From: Bedellia somnulentella
Lineage: Eukaryota; Arthropoda; Insecta; Lepidoptera; Bedelliidae
NCBI GenBank assembly: GCA_963576735.1
Contig: OY755178.1
Span: 2,294,001-2,358,000 of the forward strand
DNA: 64,000 nucleotides
Direction: 5' to 3'
Shown: one piece after another, positions 29,188 through 40,940 of the stretch
How positions within the stretch are numbered: position 1 is the first letter of the stretch
Layout: every line of letters starts with the position of its first letter
The notes under the pieces: model-generated
Told to the model about the DNA's origin: nothing
The model's input: the letters and a program-made list of their open reading frames with translations, nothing else
Databases searched by the model: none
Made by a program: the position numbers and the translations under genes

Positions 29188-29454
29188 TGTTTAACTGTTT
29201 CTTTCATTTCGATTAGTATTCTGATTGATAAATTTTATTGTCAGGTAGATAAAAAAGATTTATCCTATTAATATTATCATAAATAACATGTCTAATATTT
29301 GTCGCAATAAATTATACTCGTACTCTCCAATTAATTAATTCGCTACATAATCATATGAAGTTATTTTATAAAACAATACTGATATTCACCACTATCAAAA
29401 GCTGTCATATTTTTACAAATCATGCCGATGCCATCATTATTTAGACCAAATATA

Positions 29455-29726
29455 CATACATACGCTCACGGCTATAAATCCCTGGGTAGCCAGAGTTATG
29501 GAATGAGAAATTCCTCAGCCACCTTTGGAAATGTGATTGGGGAAAAGATGGTAAAGTAAAGGTTGTTGGTGATGGGTCTCCAACCGCATCGCCCAAAAAT
29601 CCCTTAAAAGCCCCAATACCGTTAGTTGCCTCTTACGTACACCCACCGGAAAAAAATGAGTAGTGCTATTCTAAGCCGACACTACACAGCTAATATATAG
29701 AATATACACACACACACACACACAGG
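29455..29726 (-). repeat. Family A copy with 11-bp target duplication and a (CA)n run
   Basis: Flanked by GACCAAATATA at 29444-29454 and 29727-29737. A (CA)n microsatellite (about 29704-29723) lies between the family head and the right duplication, so the inserted unit carried extra sequence upstream of the usual head. Confidence 0.85.
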
Positions 29727-29737
29727 GACCAAATATA

Positions 29738-30476
29738 TATAATAGAAAGTCCTATATGCACCATAGTTAAATAATTCATTTTTTTTTAAACACGCGGTCT
29801 CTTTACTATTCACTAACCAAACCCATAAACTAAAACCACTTCAGCAATCGCGATGATAATTGCCGTCGTGATGTTGTAAAGTTGGAGTGGTGTCACTCGA
29901 AGGTTACACCACTAGTTAACTTAGTCATCAATAAGTGATCCAACTACATAGTGGACAATACTCGGGTTGGCAAACAAACGATTACATCTTAAAAAGGTAA
30001 AGGGCAAAGATTGTGAAATGACTAGATGTGACAACTCAGACGGTAGGCTTGCCTTAAGCTTTGGTTTGGAAAGTCAAAATGAGAGGAAAGTACCAAGTTC
30101 CTGTATATTGAGTGTCTATGTAAACGAGAAAGTTATTGTATTCAATAGTTTTGTTTAAACAAAACAGCTTCTATTGAAAAAAAATACTAGAGTTTTTGAC
30201 CTCATCCTAAATCATATTTACGTGTTGGTTGTTATACTATTTCAATAATTGTCCTTGTTATATTTTTTAACAAATAAAGGTAGCGAAAGGCGTTATGCTT
30301 ACCTAGTATTAGTTATATTATATTTAAGATTATTGTAGTAGGTATATCGCTGTTGTTTATCCAAATAAATAATAGTGTCCTAGCAAAGAAAGAAAAACAC
30401 GACTAAATTACCATTAAATAAGCTAAGTTCAGTTTATGGATTAGGAAAGAAATGCTGTCAATTCAACGCAGACTAA
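29738..30476. other. Intron segment without recognised element
   Basis: AT-rich; nothing recognised. Confidence 0.4.
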
Positions 30477-30692
30477 GGGCCAGTTTTTTGATCCGGAGTT
30501 AAAAATATAACCATTTGTTACATTGACTATAGTTAAATGACTAACCAGTAGTTAAATCGTTAATCCATTTTTGATATCTTTTTTAACTATAGTCAAACTT
30601 AACAATTGGTCAATTTGTTGCCTGTGCAAAGAACAATGACCAGTGATGTATAAGATAGCCTATACTAAGTATCTGAAATGCAAGATGATAAA

Positions 30693-30735
30693 TCAAGGGA
30701 TTTATAGCCGTGAGTATATGTATGTATGTATGTAA
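30693..30735 (+). repeat. Family A tail fragment inside the Harbinger element
   Basis: AAGGGATTTATAGCCGTGAG followed by (TATG)n only: a very short 5'-truncated insertion. Confidence 0.7.
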
Positions 30736-30739
30736 CTGA

Positions 30740-30972
30740 GAGTGTGCGTTTTAGGATCATTCCCAATGCAGAGTACTGCTTCCTTCGATAGGCGGTAACG
30801 ATGACAAAAATCTACATCATCCCAGGTTTCTAACGGCGGATGGCGTGGCCTAAATATTTTTAACCTTCTCATCAACACACATTGTAATATAATATCGTTG
30901 TCTTCTTCTTCTGACGAACTTTCGACATCAAAGTATCTACAGATCCACAAACTTTTCTTGGCCGACGGCCAC
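30740..30972 (-). pseudogene. Harbinger transposase N-terminal fragment
   Basis: The minus-strand frame reads FDVESSSEEEDNDIILQCVL, then FRPRHPPLETWDDVDFCHRY and RLSKEAVLCI, the acidic stretch, FRPR and WDD(V/L)DF..R(Y/F)RLSK pattern of HARBI1-like proteins. It is cut off after about 75 codons, where a family A tail supplies an unrelated C-terminus. The catalytic DDE part is absent. Confidence 0.75.
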
Positions 30973-31416
30973 TACTGGTACTACTGTCGCCATTTTGAAA
31001 TTTCAGCCTGTCATTGTCTGTTAACTCTCAACTAAATAAAACTTATAGGGTGACCTACGTATATAAAATTAGTCTGTATGATTTAAAATTATTCCTCTTA
31101 TAATGGTTACTTTATTTACTGGCAATACTAATATCGATGACAGCGACGCCTTTACCGGCCAAGAAAAGTTTGTGGATTTGTAACTATGTTCAAATTCATC
31201 TCAAATGTCTGACAAACAGCTGCTATTATACAAATAACCAGCGGCCATCTTGTTTAACCCTCCAATCTTGAGTAGTTAACTTTTTTAACTAATGGTTCGA
31301 TATTTGACCATTAGTTACTCTAACCACGGGTCAAAAAATGTATTTTGCTGACATTTAACTAATAGTTACGATATTTAACTAATTGTTGAGTTAACCACGG
31401 ATCAAAAAACTGGCCC

Positions 31417-31864
31417 TTATAAAACGCGTGTTTAGTCAACATACAATTTGATTTATATTCATGCAAGATTAGTTTCATAGCAAGGGTAGGACAAAGTTTT
31501 AGTGATCATTTTATTGTTTAATCACGTCAAAACTATATCAAAATGGAAGCTTACAAATATGTATCCCTTTATTCGAAAAACTGTTCATGTTTTGTTTTGG
31601 AAAATATTAATTTTTATAATTTAAAGACTTTAAGTGTCACTTCTGCTTATCGTGACCAAAATCAACATTCTTGATCGCTTCGTGACATTATCGGACAGGG
31701 CTCACATCGCTGCCATATGTTCTCCATTTATGGTCATCTTTATTCGACCATATGTGCGGCCTAAACAGCATCGCATTGATTAGCTGACAACTTACGCGAA
31801 TGTACAACAATAACTTAGGAACATAATGTGCGTGTGATCGATGAGGAACCTTATAAATAAAATT
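31417..31864. other. Intron segment without recognised element
   Basis: Nothing recognised. Confidence 0.4.
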
Positions 31865-32136
31865 AAAGACATATGTGTGGTTAATTTATCATGGTTGTTA
31901 ACGGTGAGGAAAAACATCGTGAAGAAACCCACATGACTGAGTTGTACTTAGTCATGTGACAGTGTATTCGTACAAAACAGCGATAGGCCTGCCCCCTATC
32001 ACGTGAGTACACTGTCCATGCAAAACGTGGGTACTCTGAACGCCAGGTGACAATGTCACGTGATGTTCAGAAGTATTAGTACCTCTGCCAACCCCTTCGG
32101 GGATATTCGGCGTGAACGTTTGTTATGTTATGTTAT
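31865..32136 (+). repeat. tRNA-SINE family B, 5'-truncated, 8-bp target duplication
   Basis: Starts AAGACATATGTGTGG and ends in (TATGT)n. Flanked by ATAAAATT at 31857-31864 and 32137-32144. Confidence 0.85.
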
Positions 32137-32144
32137 ATAAAATT

Positions 32145-32700
32145 CACGTGTCATAGTGTTTGTCACTAAACTCCTATGAAACGACTGAACCGATTTCAAT
32201 GAAATTTTGCATACACTTTCGGTAGGTCTGAGAATAGGTTTATAACTTTATTTTATACTCCTTAGTGATGAGGGTTGTACACCCCCAACATATTATTCAT
32301 TGTTTTATCGACTAGGAATTCATGCCAAATAATTATACGGCAAAACAACGTTTGTCCGTTCAGCTAGAATTTGAATATATTTTGTTTAGATATTTTACCG
32401 TGTTCTGTTCTGTTGTTTACTGTTAGAAGTTTAATATTGCATCTCTTATAGCAAGTCACCAAAGCGGCCTGTCGAGTCGTATCAAGGCGATCATTACATT
32501 AGTAATTAAGGCGTTGCCAAAAGGAATCGATCTTGTACTATGTTTAGCATACTAATTAAAATCTTATGTACTTCTGAAATCATATAAGATGGTAATATAA
32601 AACTTTCGTGATCGTTAAAATAAAGATAAATAGTATTTTTTTAAAAACCCATAAATGAATAGTTATATAACTTCCGTAAGCAGCTTCGGTTATAGCAATA
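32145..32700 (+). repeat. Possible Helitron-derived sequence
   Basis: TAAACTCCTATGAAACGACT followed by ACCGATTTCAATGAAATTTT is a motif common near the 5' end of lepidopteran Helitrons. The right limit is uncertain and neither terminal signature is clear. Confidence 0.4.
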
Positions 32701-32748
32701 ATTACTGTGGAGAGAATGCAATTTCACAATTTAACATACTTATTTATA

Positions 32749-32815
32749 CTCAGACGCCCAATTACATCCCTTTGGGGTAGGCAGACACTAGGGTATTGCT
32801 GGAATAACGATATTT
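32749..32815 (-). repeat. Family C fragment
   Basis: CTTTGGGGTAGGCAGACACT only. Confidence 0.45.
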
Positions 32816-32937
32816 ATACAGAAAAAAACGAACCTATACTCAACTCACTATGAAAGCGATTTCTACTGGCTACTATTTATACATACTTCGACCCCAAAAT
32901 TATCATAAATATTGACCATCCTCGTCATCATCATTTA

Positions 32938-33066
32938 CAAAAGGCCTGCCCCCTATCACTTGGTGCATCCAAGCAAATCCTTGTTACTCTGAACATCAGG
33001 TGACAAATATATCCCGTGATGTTCAGAGAACGCATCTTTGCCATCCCTTTGACAACATATAACGTT
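32938..33066 (+). repeat. tRNA-SINE family B, degenerate fragment
   Basis: AAAGGCCTGCCCCCTATCAC, then CTGAACATCAGGTGACAAAT and AACGTTT. Confidence 0.65.
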
Positions 33067-33624
33067 TAAATTTGAGATATTAACCATCCCTCACAATTTA
33101 AAAACATCAGTCGCAATCAAATGTTTTTGAAAGGCGCCCTGTCAGTTGATTCTCACGTCTCCAAAGCTTTCGAATTCTTGCCCATAAAGATCGTGTCTCC
33201 GTTTGCGTAACCCCGTGCAGCCTTATAAGGCTGTTGCCAGCTAAGGACCTTCAGTAAGTGGGTCGGTTCTTACCATCTGGTCGTGGTCAGTGCCTCGCCG
33301 GCACCCTGGTGGCGTAATGGGTAATCGCCCAATAACGGTAAATGAAACGCAAGCAAGGATAACTGGATATTGTCGTTTTTTTAGGCTTTACTTATTTCTA
33401 CACCTGCTTTACCTTTTTATATCCTATGAGTGGGAAATAAGAGTCTTTTTGCGTCGTCTGGATTGGCTGTGAAATTCTCGTCTGTAGTTGGTTTGGGGAT
33501 TTGGTAGTGTTATTTTTATCTGGAGGGCTGGCATTTTTAGAACAGATTTTTGTAAGGGTAGACAGATGCACTGTTATAGCTGGTAAAATGTAAAGTTCTG
33601 CCCTACATCTGTATGTGCAGGTGG
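33067..33624. other. Intron segment, moderately GC-rich at 33120-33350
   Basis: The stretch with GTGGCGTAATGGGTAATCGC is unlike its neighbours but matches nothing recognised. Confidence 0.35.
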
Positions 33625-33842
33625 TACCACCAGATCTTTATAATCAGAAATTCCGTAGCCACATTTGGTACTTAGTAGTGATAGTGTAGTGGTAGTGAGG
33701 AAAAGATTGTAAAATAAAAAAAATAGTCTGGTGATGGGTCTCCGGCCCCATTGCCTAAAAATAATTTAAGAAGCCCTAAAACTCTTACGACACCCGAGGA
33801 AAGAAATATATAACTGCTATTTTAAGCCGACACTACACAGCT
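33625..33842 (-). repeat. Family A copy, diverged
   Basis: AGAAATTCCGTAGCCACATT to TTTAAGCCGACACTACACAG. Confidence 0.7.
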
Positions 33843-34435
33843 ATCAGTTTAATACAATATGGTAGATAGGATAGTAAGATCGTAAACACTTACTCAATAC
33901 TTTATATGGGTAAGGCAGCACATATGGTCGAATAACATGTCCATTTATGTAAAACTATATCTAGTTAGATAAAATATCCTAAAAATCGATAGTCTGAGAT
34001 TCAAAAGGCGGTCAGGAAGGTTATTGTCCATCAATCAGTTAAATAACCACACTACCCTCGTTTCACCTCATATGAAAACGTGGCAATGTTTCAAATTCCA
34101 CTGCAACACAAACACTTATATTCGCCTCACTGATTTCCTTATGTATGTGTCACGGGGTCGATTTTGAATATCACTACCCAAGCTCTTTATTGTGATACGT
34201 GAACGATACTGAGGTTACTGGAGCAGTTTAATAAATTGCTGTACACAGACAACACCAATGATCTCCTATGATTTCTATTGTTTTAAACAGGATTAGTGAT
34301 TCTGTATCACTGGCTGCCTTATTTTGAGATTAGAATAGCGAGTAGTATTTCATTTCAAGGGTACATTTTAATTTATGTAGAGTCGACAGTCAATCAACAC
34401 TAGTAGCATGAGGCTTGTGAGAGCGCGTATGTCAC
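33843..34435. other. Intron segment without recognised element
   Basis: Nothing recognised. Confidence 0.4.
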
Positions 34436-34674
34436 ATGTACATACATGCATATACTCACGGCTATAAATCCCTTAACGGGGTAGCCAGAGCTTTGGAATG
34501 AGAAACCACCACTTTTGGAAGTTGAGTGGGGAAAAGATGGTAATAATAAATAATTGTTGGTGACGGGTCTCCAACCACATCGCCCAAAAATTACTTCAAA
34601 AGCCCCTATACCCTTAGTCGCCTTTTACGATCACCCACGGGTAGATATGGGGTAGTGTTATTCTAAGCCGACAC
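34436..34674 (-). repeat. Family A copy
   Basis: ACATACATGCATATACTCAC to TATTCTAAGCCGACAC; last bases of the head missing. Confidence 0.8.
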
Positions 34675-35340
34675 GAGAAATTGACAGATTGCTCCTACAA
34701 CATCTGTCAGTATCTCTCTTCTCACATGACATACTCTACGGGGGTAGGTCGTAAATTTAGACAGCTGTCACATCCTTATGTCAAATCCCTAAAAACTACT
34801 TTCGCTATCAAAAATCCAGCTTGTCATTTGCCAGCTTAGACAACATCAATTTAAATAAATAAGGACAATAATTACGCGTTGGAAACAAGCTTTCATTGAA
34901 TAAGCCTTAGTAGCCGTCGCAAATTACGTGTTGCTTGCCCAATAACTAACACTATTACGGTGCCTCTGGCGACACTTTGACAGGCTAATGGTGACGATAT
35001 TTTCAAGTTATCTTGTTAAGTGAAGGAAGGCCTCGTCGCGATCATTATGTCTTTACTTATGTTGTTTTATCTTTGACCAATATTGTACAGAGGTTTTGTG
35101 TTTGAATTTTGGATCAACTGGACTGATTCGAATAGTTTCACAAATAGAAAACCAAAATATTTCAGAATGTCATAGATTTGTATATCACTACACATGCAAA
35201 GAAGGTCCGTAGTGTTCAAATACTATACGTATACAGGTATCATAAAGTATGTTTCTGTACCAATAATCTTTGCATTATCACGCTTAATTTTTGGGTTAAA
35301 GGGTTAAAGGTGAGAAAGTATACTTAAAATTAACACCGTA
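34675..35340. other. Intron segment without recognised element
   Basis: Nothing recognised. Confidence 0.4.
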
Positions 35341-36010
35341 CGACTAGACCTGGGGCAGTCCACTAGATTTTCATTAATGAATAAAAATGCAACTTCACCA
35401 AAATACTTGAAACTATCAAGGTATTGTCTTTATTAAATGGGTTTCACCATATCTAAATTTGAACCGTTTCGTGTCTGTAAGTGTATCTTATGGTTACATA
35501 CTGTATATCCGAAACTTTTAAACCCGAATATTATTTTACCGAAAACTAATTGCCATAATATTGTTTCATCGAAATTTCATATACCATATTCTTACATTCC
35601 AGATTATCGTTTGGTTTTTGTTTTTGTTTACTATAATTTTGATTAACCACTAGAACGGATTTCCGAAGAATCGAAAACCAGATATACCTTAATTCCGCAA
35701 TATTGCTTTTCCGAATAATCACTATACCAAAAAATCATTTTCCATATATTTGAAATACAGATGTATTGAATGATACCTACTGCTATGAATAATTTTGCAG
35801 GCATATTTTAAGTAATAGTATACCCCGCTTAGTAGTATACCATGCATCAGACATTTAGGTGCTCGCTCCGCTGCGCTACGCTCGCTCGTTTTATACATAA
35901 TCTAACCTAACCTAACCTAACTGAGTGTAACCTAACTTTTCTTTGTCTGCACCCCCCCTGCACCCCCCCTACATGCAACCAAGCATGCAAACAAGCAAGC
36001 AAGTATACAT
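35341..36010. repeat. Low-complexity repeat-like region with CCGAA motifs and CCTAA run
   Basis: CCGAA/ACCGAAA words recur every 20-40 bp from 35500 to 35720. It ends in GCTCGCTCCGCTGCGCTACG (about 35862-35881), then a short CCTAA run at about 35908-35927 and two CACCCCCCCTG units. The layout suggests a transposon end, class unknown. Confidence 0.45.
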
Positions 36011-37149
36011 ACAAACAGGCATGCATCCGCGTTCTATTTATACAATTTTTCTAACATAAAAAATATCTGGTTAAAGAGATTTACGATACGTAAGACTAAA
36101 GATAAAGTTACTTCGGTCTTTTAAACCTTTGGAATAATGAGATTATAGTAAAAGATGTAGTTGGTAAAAGCAAAAAATTCATTTTAATAATCTGGTTTTA
36201 GTTTTTCTGGGAAGTGATACTTCTAGAAAATGTATTTATGTACTAATGAAGTTGTGGAAAATAAAGCATCTGTGATACGTAAATTATGTGAACAGTTTTC
36301 TGAATAGTGAATTTCGGATTTGAGATATTCGAATTTTCGAAATGTTACCGTATCTTATCTATCTACCTTAACGTAAATCCATTTTACTTGAAAACCGGTC
36401 TAATTCTCAGCTATTTCGGTTCTCGTAAGTACATCGGAATGGTTCCCATTATCCTGTCGTTATGTTAATCCCACAATCCCGTTGTCCCACTACTGTGTGG
36501 GGGAACACCTTGTTGGGCTATAAAACTTGTTTCGGATTTGAGAGCTTTTTGAATGGTACTCAATAATGTTTACGTGACCTTTTTTGTGGTTCGTCTTCGA
36601 TTATTTTAGATTTCGTGTGTTCAGAATAGCTAAGAAAATATTGACATAAAGTGCTGAGCGTTCTGATCTGAAGTTGAGTTTTTAAGTACTTACAGTCTTA
36701 ACTTAATACTTAAGATCTGCGCTGTCGATCTGTATTTTGGTTCTATGTTTTACCTACGATAGTACACTGTCATACATCATCTCTCATACGCTCAAAACTA
36801 TGATGACATTAAAATCCGTGCTGTTTCATTAAAACCATTCCACACCCATAAACCTAAACGTATTCTCACAGAATAACAATGTTTCTTCAAGGACGTACGA
36901 TGCCAAATGTTGTTTCTATCCACAAGTTTTTTGTCTACCTCCGTCCCCCGCGTTCCACCTGCGTGGAGGTCGGGCGAACGCACGTCCGAATTTAAAACGA
37001 CAATATGACTGGCCGGTTGACCGTTAGCGGATGTTCGATGTTTGAATTTTGCTACGATTTGGCGGGAGGAGAGGTGATGCGAGTTCTCATAATAACCGAT
37101 GATGTAGTGTAAACATCTTATATCTTGTTTTATCTACTACGCACGCGGT
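36011..37149. other. Intron segment without recognised element
   Basis: Nothing recognised. A slightly GC-richer stretch at 36885-36990 gives a short frame of no recognisable type. Confidence 0.35.
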
Positions 37150-37232
37150 ATGGTTTGGGCTCATGGAAAGGATGAATGCACATAAAGTAGCGAAAGAGAT
37201 ATATAGAGCCAATGTGGATGGTATTGTTATAA
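37150..37232 (+). repeat. Family C fragment
   Basis: GTTTGGGCTCATGGAAAGGA then ATATATAGAGCCAATGTGGA, matching the WFGH...IYRA(S/N)VDG part of the LINE tail. Confidence 0.55.
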
Positions 37233-37439
37233 ATCTACATCACAATGCACTTATCTCTTTATTAAACGTTTAAAAAGGATTTTGTAAAGAATTTGGATGA
37301 ATTTCAAAATATCCATCCATCTGCCAACACGATACCGCGACACAGAAAGTCCATTCACAAACTCTTTAAAATTACAATCAACAATATTTTGAGCCCCGTA
37401 AGTATGTCACAACACAAGTCACAACAGAATGATAATCAT

Positions 37440-37530
37440 ATATTTCGCGCGGGCATCGAACCCCGTACCGCGAGTTGCGTAGGCGTGGAACGGGAGCTGA
37501 AGACTATGGTACACGCGGCGAGTATCGATC
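37440..37530 (-). repeat. Possible tRNA-like SINE fragment
   Basis: The minus strand has a box B-like GGGGTTCGATGCCC. No good box A at the right distance; weak. Confidence 0.35.
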
Positions 37531-38219
37531 ACATCTGTGTTTTTCTATTAAACAAAAAAAAAATTATCTTTACTTTTATCTTCGCTCAGTCAATATTATA
37601 GTAAATTGGTAATGTAATATGAAACTTAAGGGGTAATCATGGATTGTTTCAGTATTTAAATATTCAAGGTCGCTATTATGCGAAAATCGGTGGATATTTT
37701 TCTCTCCTCTTTAAAATAAATGGCAGTATATAATCGTTTTTGTCTAACTAACGTAGAGTGGTAGGAGTGAATGAATGACAATACCAAATATCACTGAACT
37801 AAAGGTGATATTAACGCGGAATCAATTTGCTTTTGTTTGAAATATACGCTCAATTTTATTTTTAGATGTTATAGGAAGTGGGACTAATTCTTTGTAGAAA
37901 ACAATACATTTTTAATATAGTGTTTATAAATTTTCCATTTATTTACTTTTAATCTACGTGCAAGCAAAAATAGCAAATGGAATTGCAATTTTAATGTTTC
38001 AAGAAACTGCTGCAATCAGCAATGCATTCTTGCCAATTCATTCTTTCTGTGAGTGTAAGAAATGCTTAGTGCTGATATATATTTTAATCGAATGGGAAGC
38101 ATCTCAATTTAGATCGAGTCATAAATTAGGCGGATATGATTATTATCTCCATTACAAGTTAAATGATTAGTTGCAGTGAATGTTCGTTTTAGAATAGTAG
38201 ATTTCTTGAAAAACTAGCG
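37531..38219. other. Intron segment without recognised element
   Basis: AT-rich; nothing recognised. Confidence 0.4.
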
Positions 38220-38227
38220 TATTTAGA

Positions 38228-38482
38228 TACATACATACATACATACATATACTCACGGCTATAAATCCCTAAAAGGGGTAGCCAGAGCTGAGAAATTAGA
38301 AATTTCTCAGCCACTTTTGGAAGTTGAGTGGGAAAAGATGGTAGAATAAAGGTTGTTGGTGATGGGTCTCCGACCGCATCGCCCAAAATTCCCTTAAAAA
38401 GCCCCAATACCGTTAGTCGCCTTTTACGTACACCCACCGGAAGAAATGGGGTAGTGCTATTCTAAGCCGACACTACACAGCT
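38228..38482 (-). repeat. Family A copy with 8-bp target duplication
   Basis: Flanked by TATTTAGA at 38220-38227 and 38483-38490. Full length. Confidence 0.85.
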
Positions 38483-38550
38483 TATTTAGACATAATAACC
38501 AATACGATTTATAATAACTCCCGATGTCTTGCAAGCTCGTACAGTGTAAT

Positions 38551-38720
38551 CATAACATAACATAACATAAACATAAACGTTCACGCCGAATATCCCCGAA
38601 GGGGTTGGCAGAGGTACTAATACTTCTGAACATCACGTGACTTTGACACCTGGTGTTCAGAGTACCCACGTTTTGCATGGACAGTGCACTCACGTGATAG
38701 GGGGCAGGCCTATCGCCGTT
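38551..38720 (-). repeat. tRNA-SINE family B, 5'-truncated
   Basis: (CATAA)n tail, CGAATATCCCCGAAGGGGTT, ending GGCCTATCGCCGTT. Two CACGTG motifs. Confidence 0.82.
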
Positions 38721-39236
38721 AATATGTAATCGAACCATTAAAATCTATTTGCTCTCGCATTCGCTAGTACATGGGTTATTTTGATTCGTATCTATTAAAA
38801 TATATTGTCGTGCATCTATTTCAATAACAAACATTACTTTTTGTTGTCCATTGTTTTTTGCGTTACTAATGCTTTGCATTTTCCTTAAAGTGTTGCCAGA
38901 AGTACGATTCTGGAGTGAATTTTAAACCACAAATGTTCTTTTTGTTTGGAAAAGAGGAAAGAAGGATTCTTAGTAAGTGATTCCTTGTGCTTCCCTAGGC
39001 TTTTTTTATCTCACTTCGTTCATATTGTGATAGTGAGAGTGCGTTATAAAGTAAGTACTCTAGGGTGGCTTCAAAACAATAGTTTCTCTGCTACCTCTTT
39101 TGAAGATATATGATGAATGCTTACTCATAACAACAATAGGCGTTCCCAATCTAATCCACTCGACTTTACGACGCTTGATTGTAGTTTCGTTTACAAAACC
39201 CAATTAGAATATGAGCATATATGAAACACAATGATA

Positions 39237-39325
39237 TATACACTCACACAATTAGTTCCTATTGGGGTAGGCAGAGAGAATATTGATCTTCTTTTTTTTC
39301 GATCCTGGCAAACCTCTCGAGCTAC
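39237..39325 (-). repeat. Family C fragment
   Basis: TCCTATTGGGGTAGGCAGAG and CGATCCTGGCAAACCTCTCG. Confidence 0.6.
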
Positions 39326-39332
39326 TCAAATC

Positions 39333-39782
39333 AAACGTTCACGCCGTATATCTCCGAAGGGGTTGGCAGATGTATAAATACTTCTGAATATCGCGTGACA
39401 TCTGGTATTCAGAGTACCCACATTTTGCTTGGACAGTGTACTCACGTGATAGGGGGCAGGCCTTTTTGTTTTTGTACGAATTCACTATCACATGATCAAG
39501 TAAAACTTAGCCATGTGGGTTTCCCAACTATGTTTGCCGACTTCCGAATATCAATTTCGAAATGCGGCTGAGGAGTTTCCAGCGCTAAATCTCTGGCTAG
39601 CCCTCTTTGGGATTTATGACTGTGAGTATGTATACGTAACGTATGTATGTTTTCCGTCACCGTTAATACCATGATAAACTAACCACACTTGACTTCTAGA
39701 AAAGACAAGTTGGTGTAGGTCCGACCCAAGATTTGAACCCTCATCGTCTGCACGATAAGCGATCTACCTGAGCTATCACGGT
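39333..39782 (-). repeat. tRNA-SINE family B, full length, split by a family A fragment
   Basis: Tail at the left, box-B-like and box-A-like ends at the right (GATTTGAACC, GAGCTATCAC). Interrupted at 39540-39651. Confidence 0.78.
39540..39651 (+). repeat. Family A fragment nested in SINE B
   Basis: GCGGCTGAGGAGTTTCCAGC to a (TATG)-like tail. ATGTTTGCCG on the left and ATGTTTTCCG on the right look like a 10-bp duplication with one mismatch. Confidence 0.72.
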
Positions 39783-39793
39783 TGCTTTAGTTA

Positions 39794-40155
39794 CATAACA
39801 TAACATAAACGTTCACGCCGAATATCCCCGAAGAGGTTGGCAGAGGTACTAATACTTCTGAACATCACGTGACTTTGTCACCTGGTGTTCAGAGTACCCA
39901 CGTTTTGCATGGACAGTGTACTCACGTGATAGGGGGCAGGCCTATCGCCGTTTTTGTACGAATACACTGTCACATGACTAAGTACAACTCAGCCATGTGG
40001 GTTTCCTCACGATGTTTTCCCTCACCGTTAACAACCATGATAAATTAACCACACATATGTCTTTAGAAAAGACAAATTGGTGTAGGCCCGACCCAGGATT
40101 TGAACACTAGTCGTTTGCACGATAACCGAGCGTTCTACCCACTGGGCTATCACGG
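39794..40155 (-). repeat. tRNA-SINE family B, full length
   Basis: Best copy in the window. Minus strand: box A-like TAGCCCAGTGGGTAGAAC, box B-like GTTCAAATCC, body, (TATGT)n tail. TAGTTA on both sides is a possible short target duplication. Confidence 0.88.
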
Positions 40156-40550
40156 TAGTTAATGAAATAGAAAAGTAAATATCGTGTTAAATCTATCGTT
40201 TCGTCTGTGCGTTTGATCACCGTATGTTTTGGAAACGGTCACGTAGGGCGTGTGCCTCTAATCGGTCTGTGCTGAGGTATTCGGAGCGGAGGCACTACTT
40301 GGTTTCGTGGCACGTACTCGTCGGATATTTAGCAGATTAAATATTTTCAGTCGTTTATCGTAAAGAAAGTGATTGTTTGAATGCGAGTCGGAGGCCAGAA
40401 TATTCGGAAAGGCATGTTAGCCAGTGCGATGATCTCCTGGATTTTGTCAGGCGCATTGATTCTTGCCTATCTTTGAATTACAGAATTGCAGTCCTGCCAT
40501 CTATATCCTATGTCATATGAATTATGAAAACACTTGCTAAAAATATTTTA
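40156..40550. other. Intron segment, unique-looking and GC-richer than average
   Basis: About 40196-40460 is free of recognised repeats and holds a TCAGTC initiator-like word at 40347-40352. No open frame of note. Confidence 0.35.
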
Positions 40551-40556
40551 TAGTAT

Positions 40557-40650
40557 GAGGACGGAGGGTGGAGTTTTGAGTAATAGGTTTTATTAAGGAA
40601 GACTCCTTAATAAACCCTATTACTCAAAACTACCCCATCCGTTTCGGTTA
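40557..40650. repeat. Short hairpin (28-bp near-perfect stem)
   Basis: Core arms 40572-40599 and 40604-40631 with one mismatch and a 4-nt loop; looser pairing continues about 10 bp outward. Could be a tiny foldback element or a small-RNA hairpin. Confidence 0.7.
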
Positions 40651-40940
40651 TCTTTGTCATAAACCAGATTATTTGCCAGTTACTAGTTAATATGTATTAA
40701 TGAGAGTGCAAGTTTACGATTATGCATCCTTTTAAACGTTTTGGGTGTGGCCGCAGTACGGTCTAGACGATGTTTGCTCATGTTAAATGGGTATCTCGAA
40801 TTTTTATTATATTGGTTTAGGTTTTGATTTAAGGTTATTGTTCACTTACGTCTGATTTTATTTCATAGTTAGATAAATGGACTTATTGGTATATTATAAT
40901 TAAAGCCGAAATATTATTGTAATTGAGATACGCAATTAAA

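Larger units (their letters stand above)
30477..31416. mobile_element. PIF/Harbinger-derived element (about 940 bp)
   Basis: Terminal inverted repeats GGGCCAGTTTTTTGATCCG at both ends, continuing with GTTAA-type words in the subterminal zones. Left flank TAA and right flank TTA, resembling the 3-bp TWA target of this superfamily but not a perfect duplication. Contains a fragment of the transposase N-terminus on the minus strand and a short family A tail. Not autonomous. Confidence 0.78.

Noticed and set aside
37293..37601. 102-codon plus-strand open frame containing FRAGIEPRTAS
   Set aside because: That motif is the familiar translation of a tRNA-like SINE box B, not a protein signature.
39794..40155. 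tRNA gene at the right end of this segment
   Set aside because: Box A and B are present but the cloverleaf is not, and the same head is dispersed with a SINE body: a tRNA-derived SINE.
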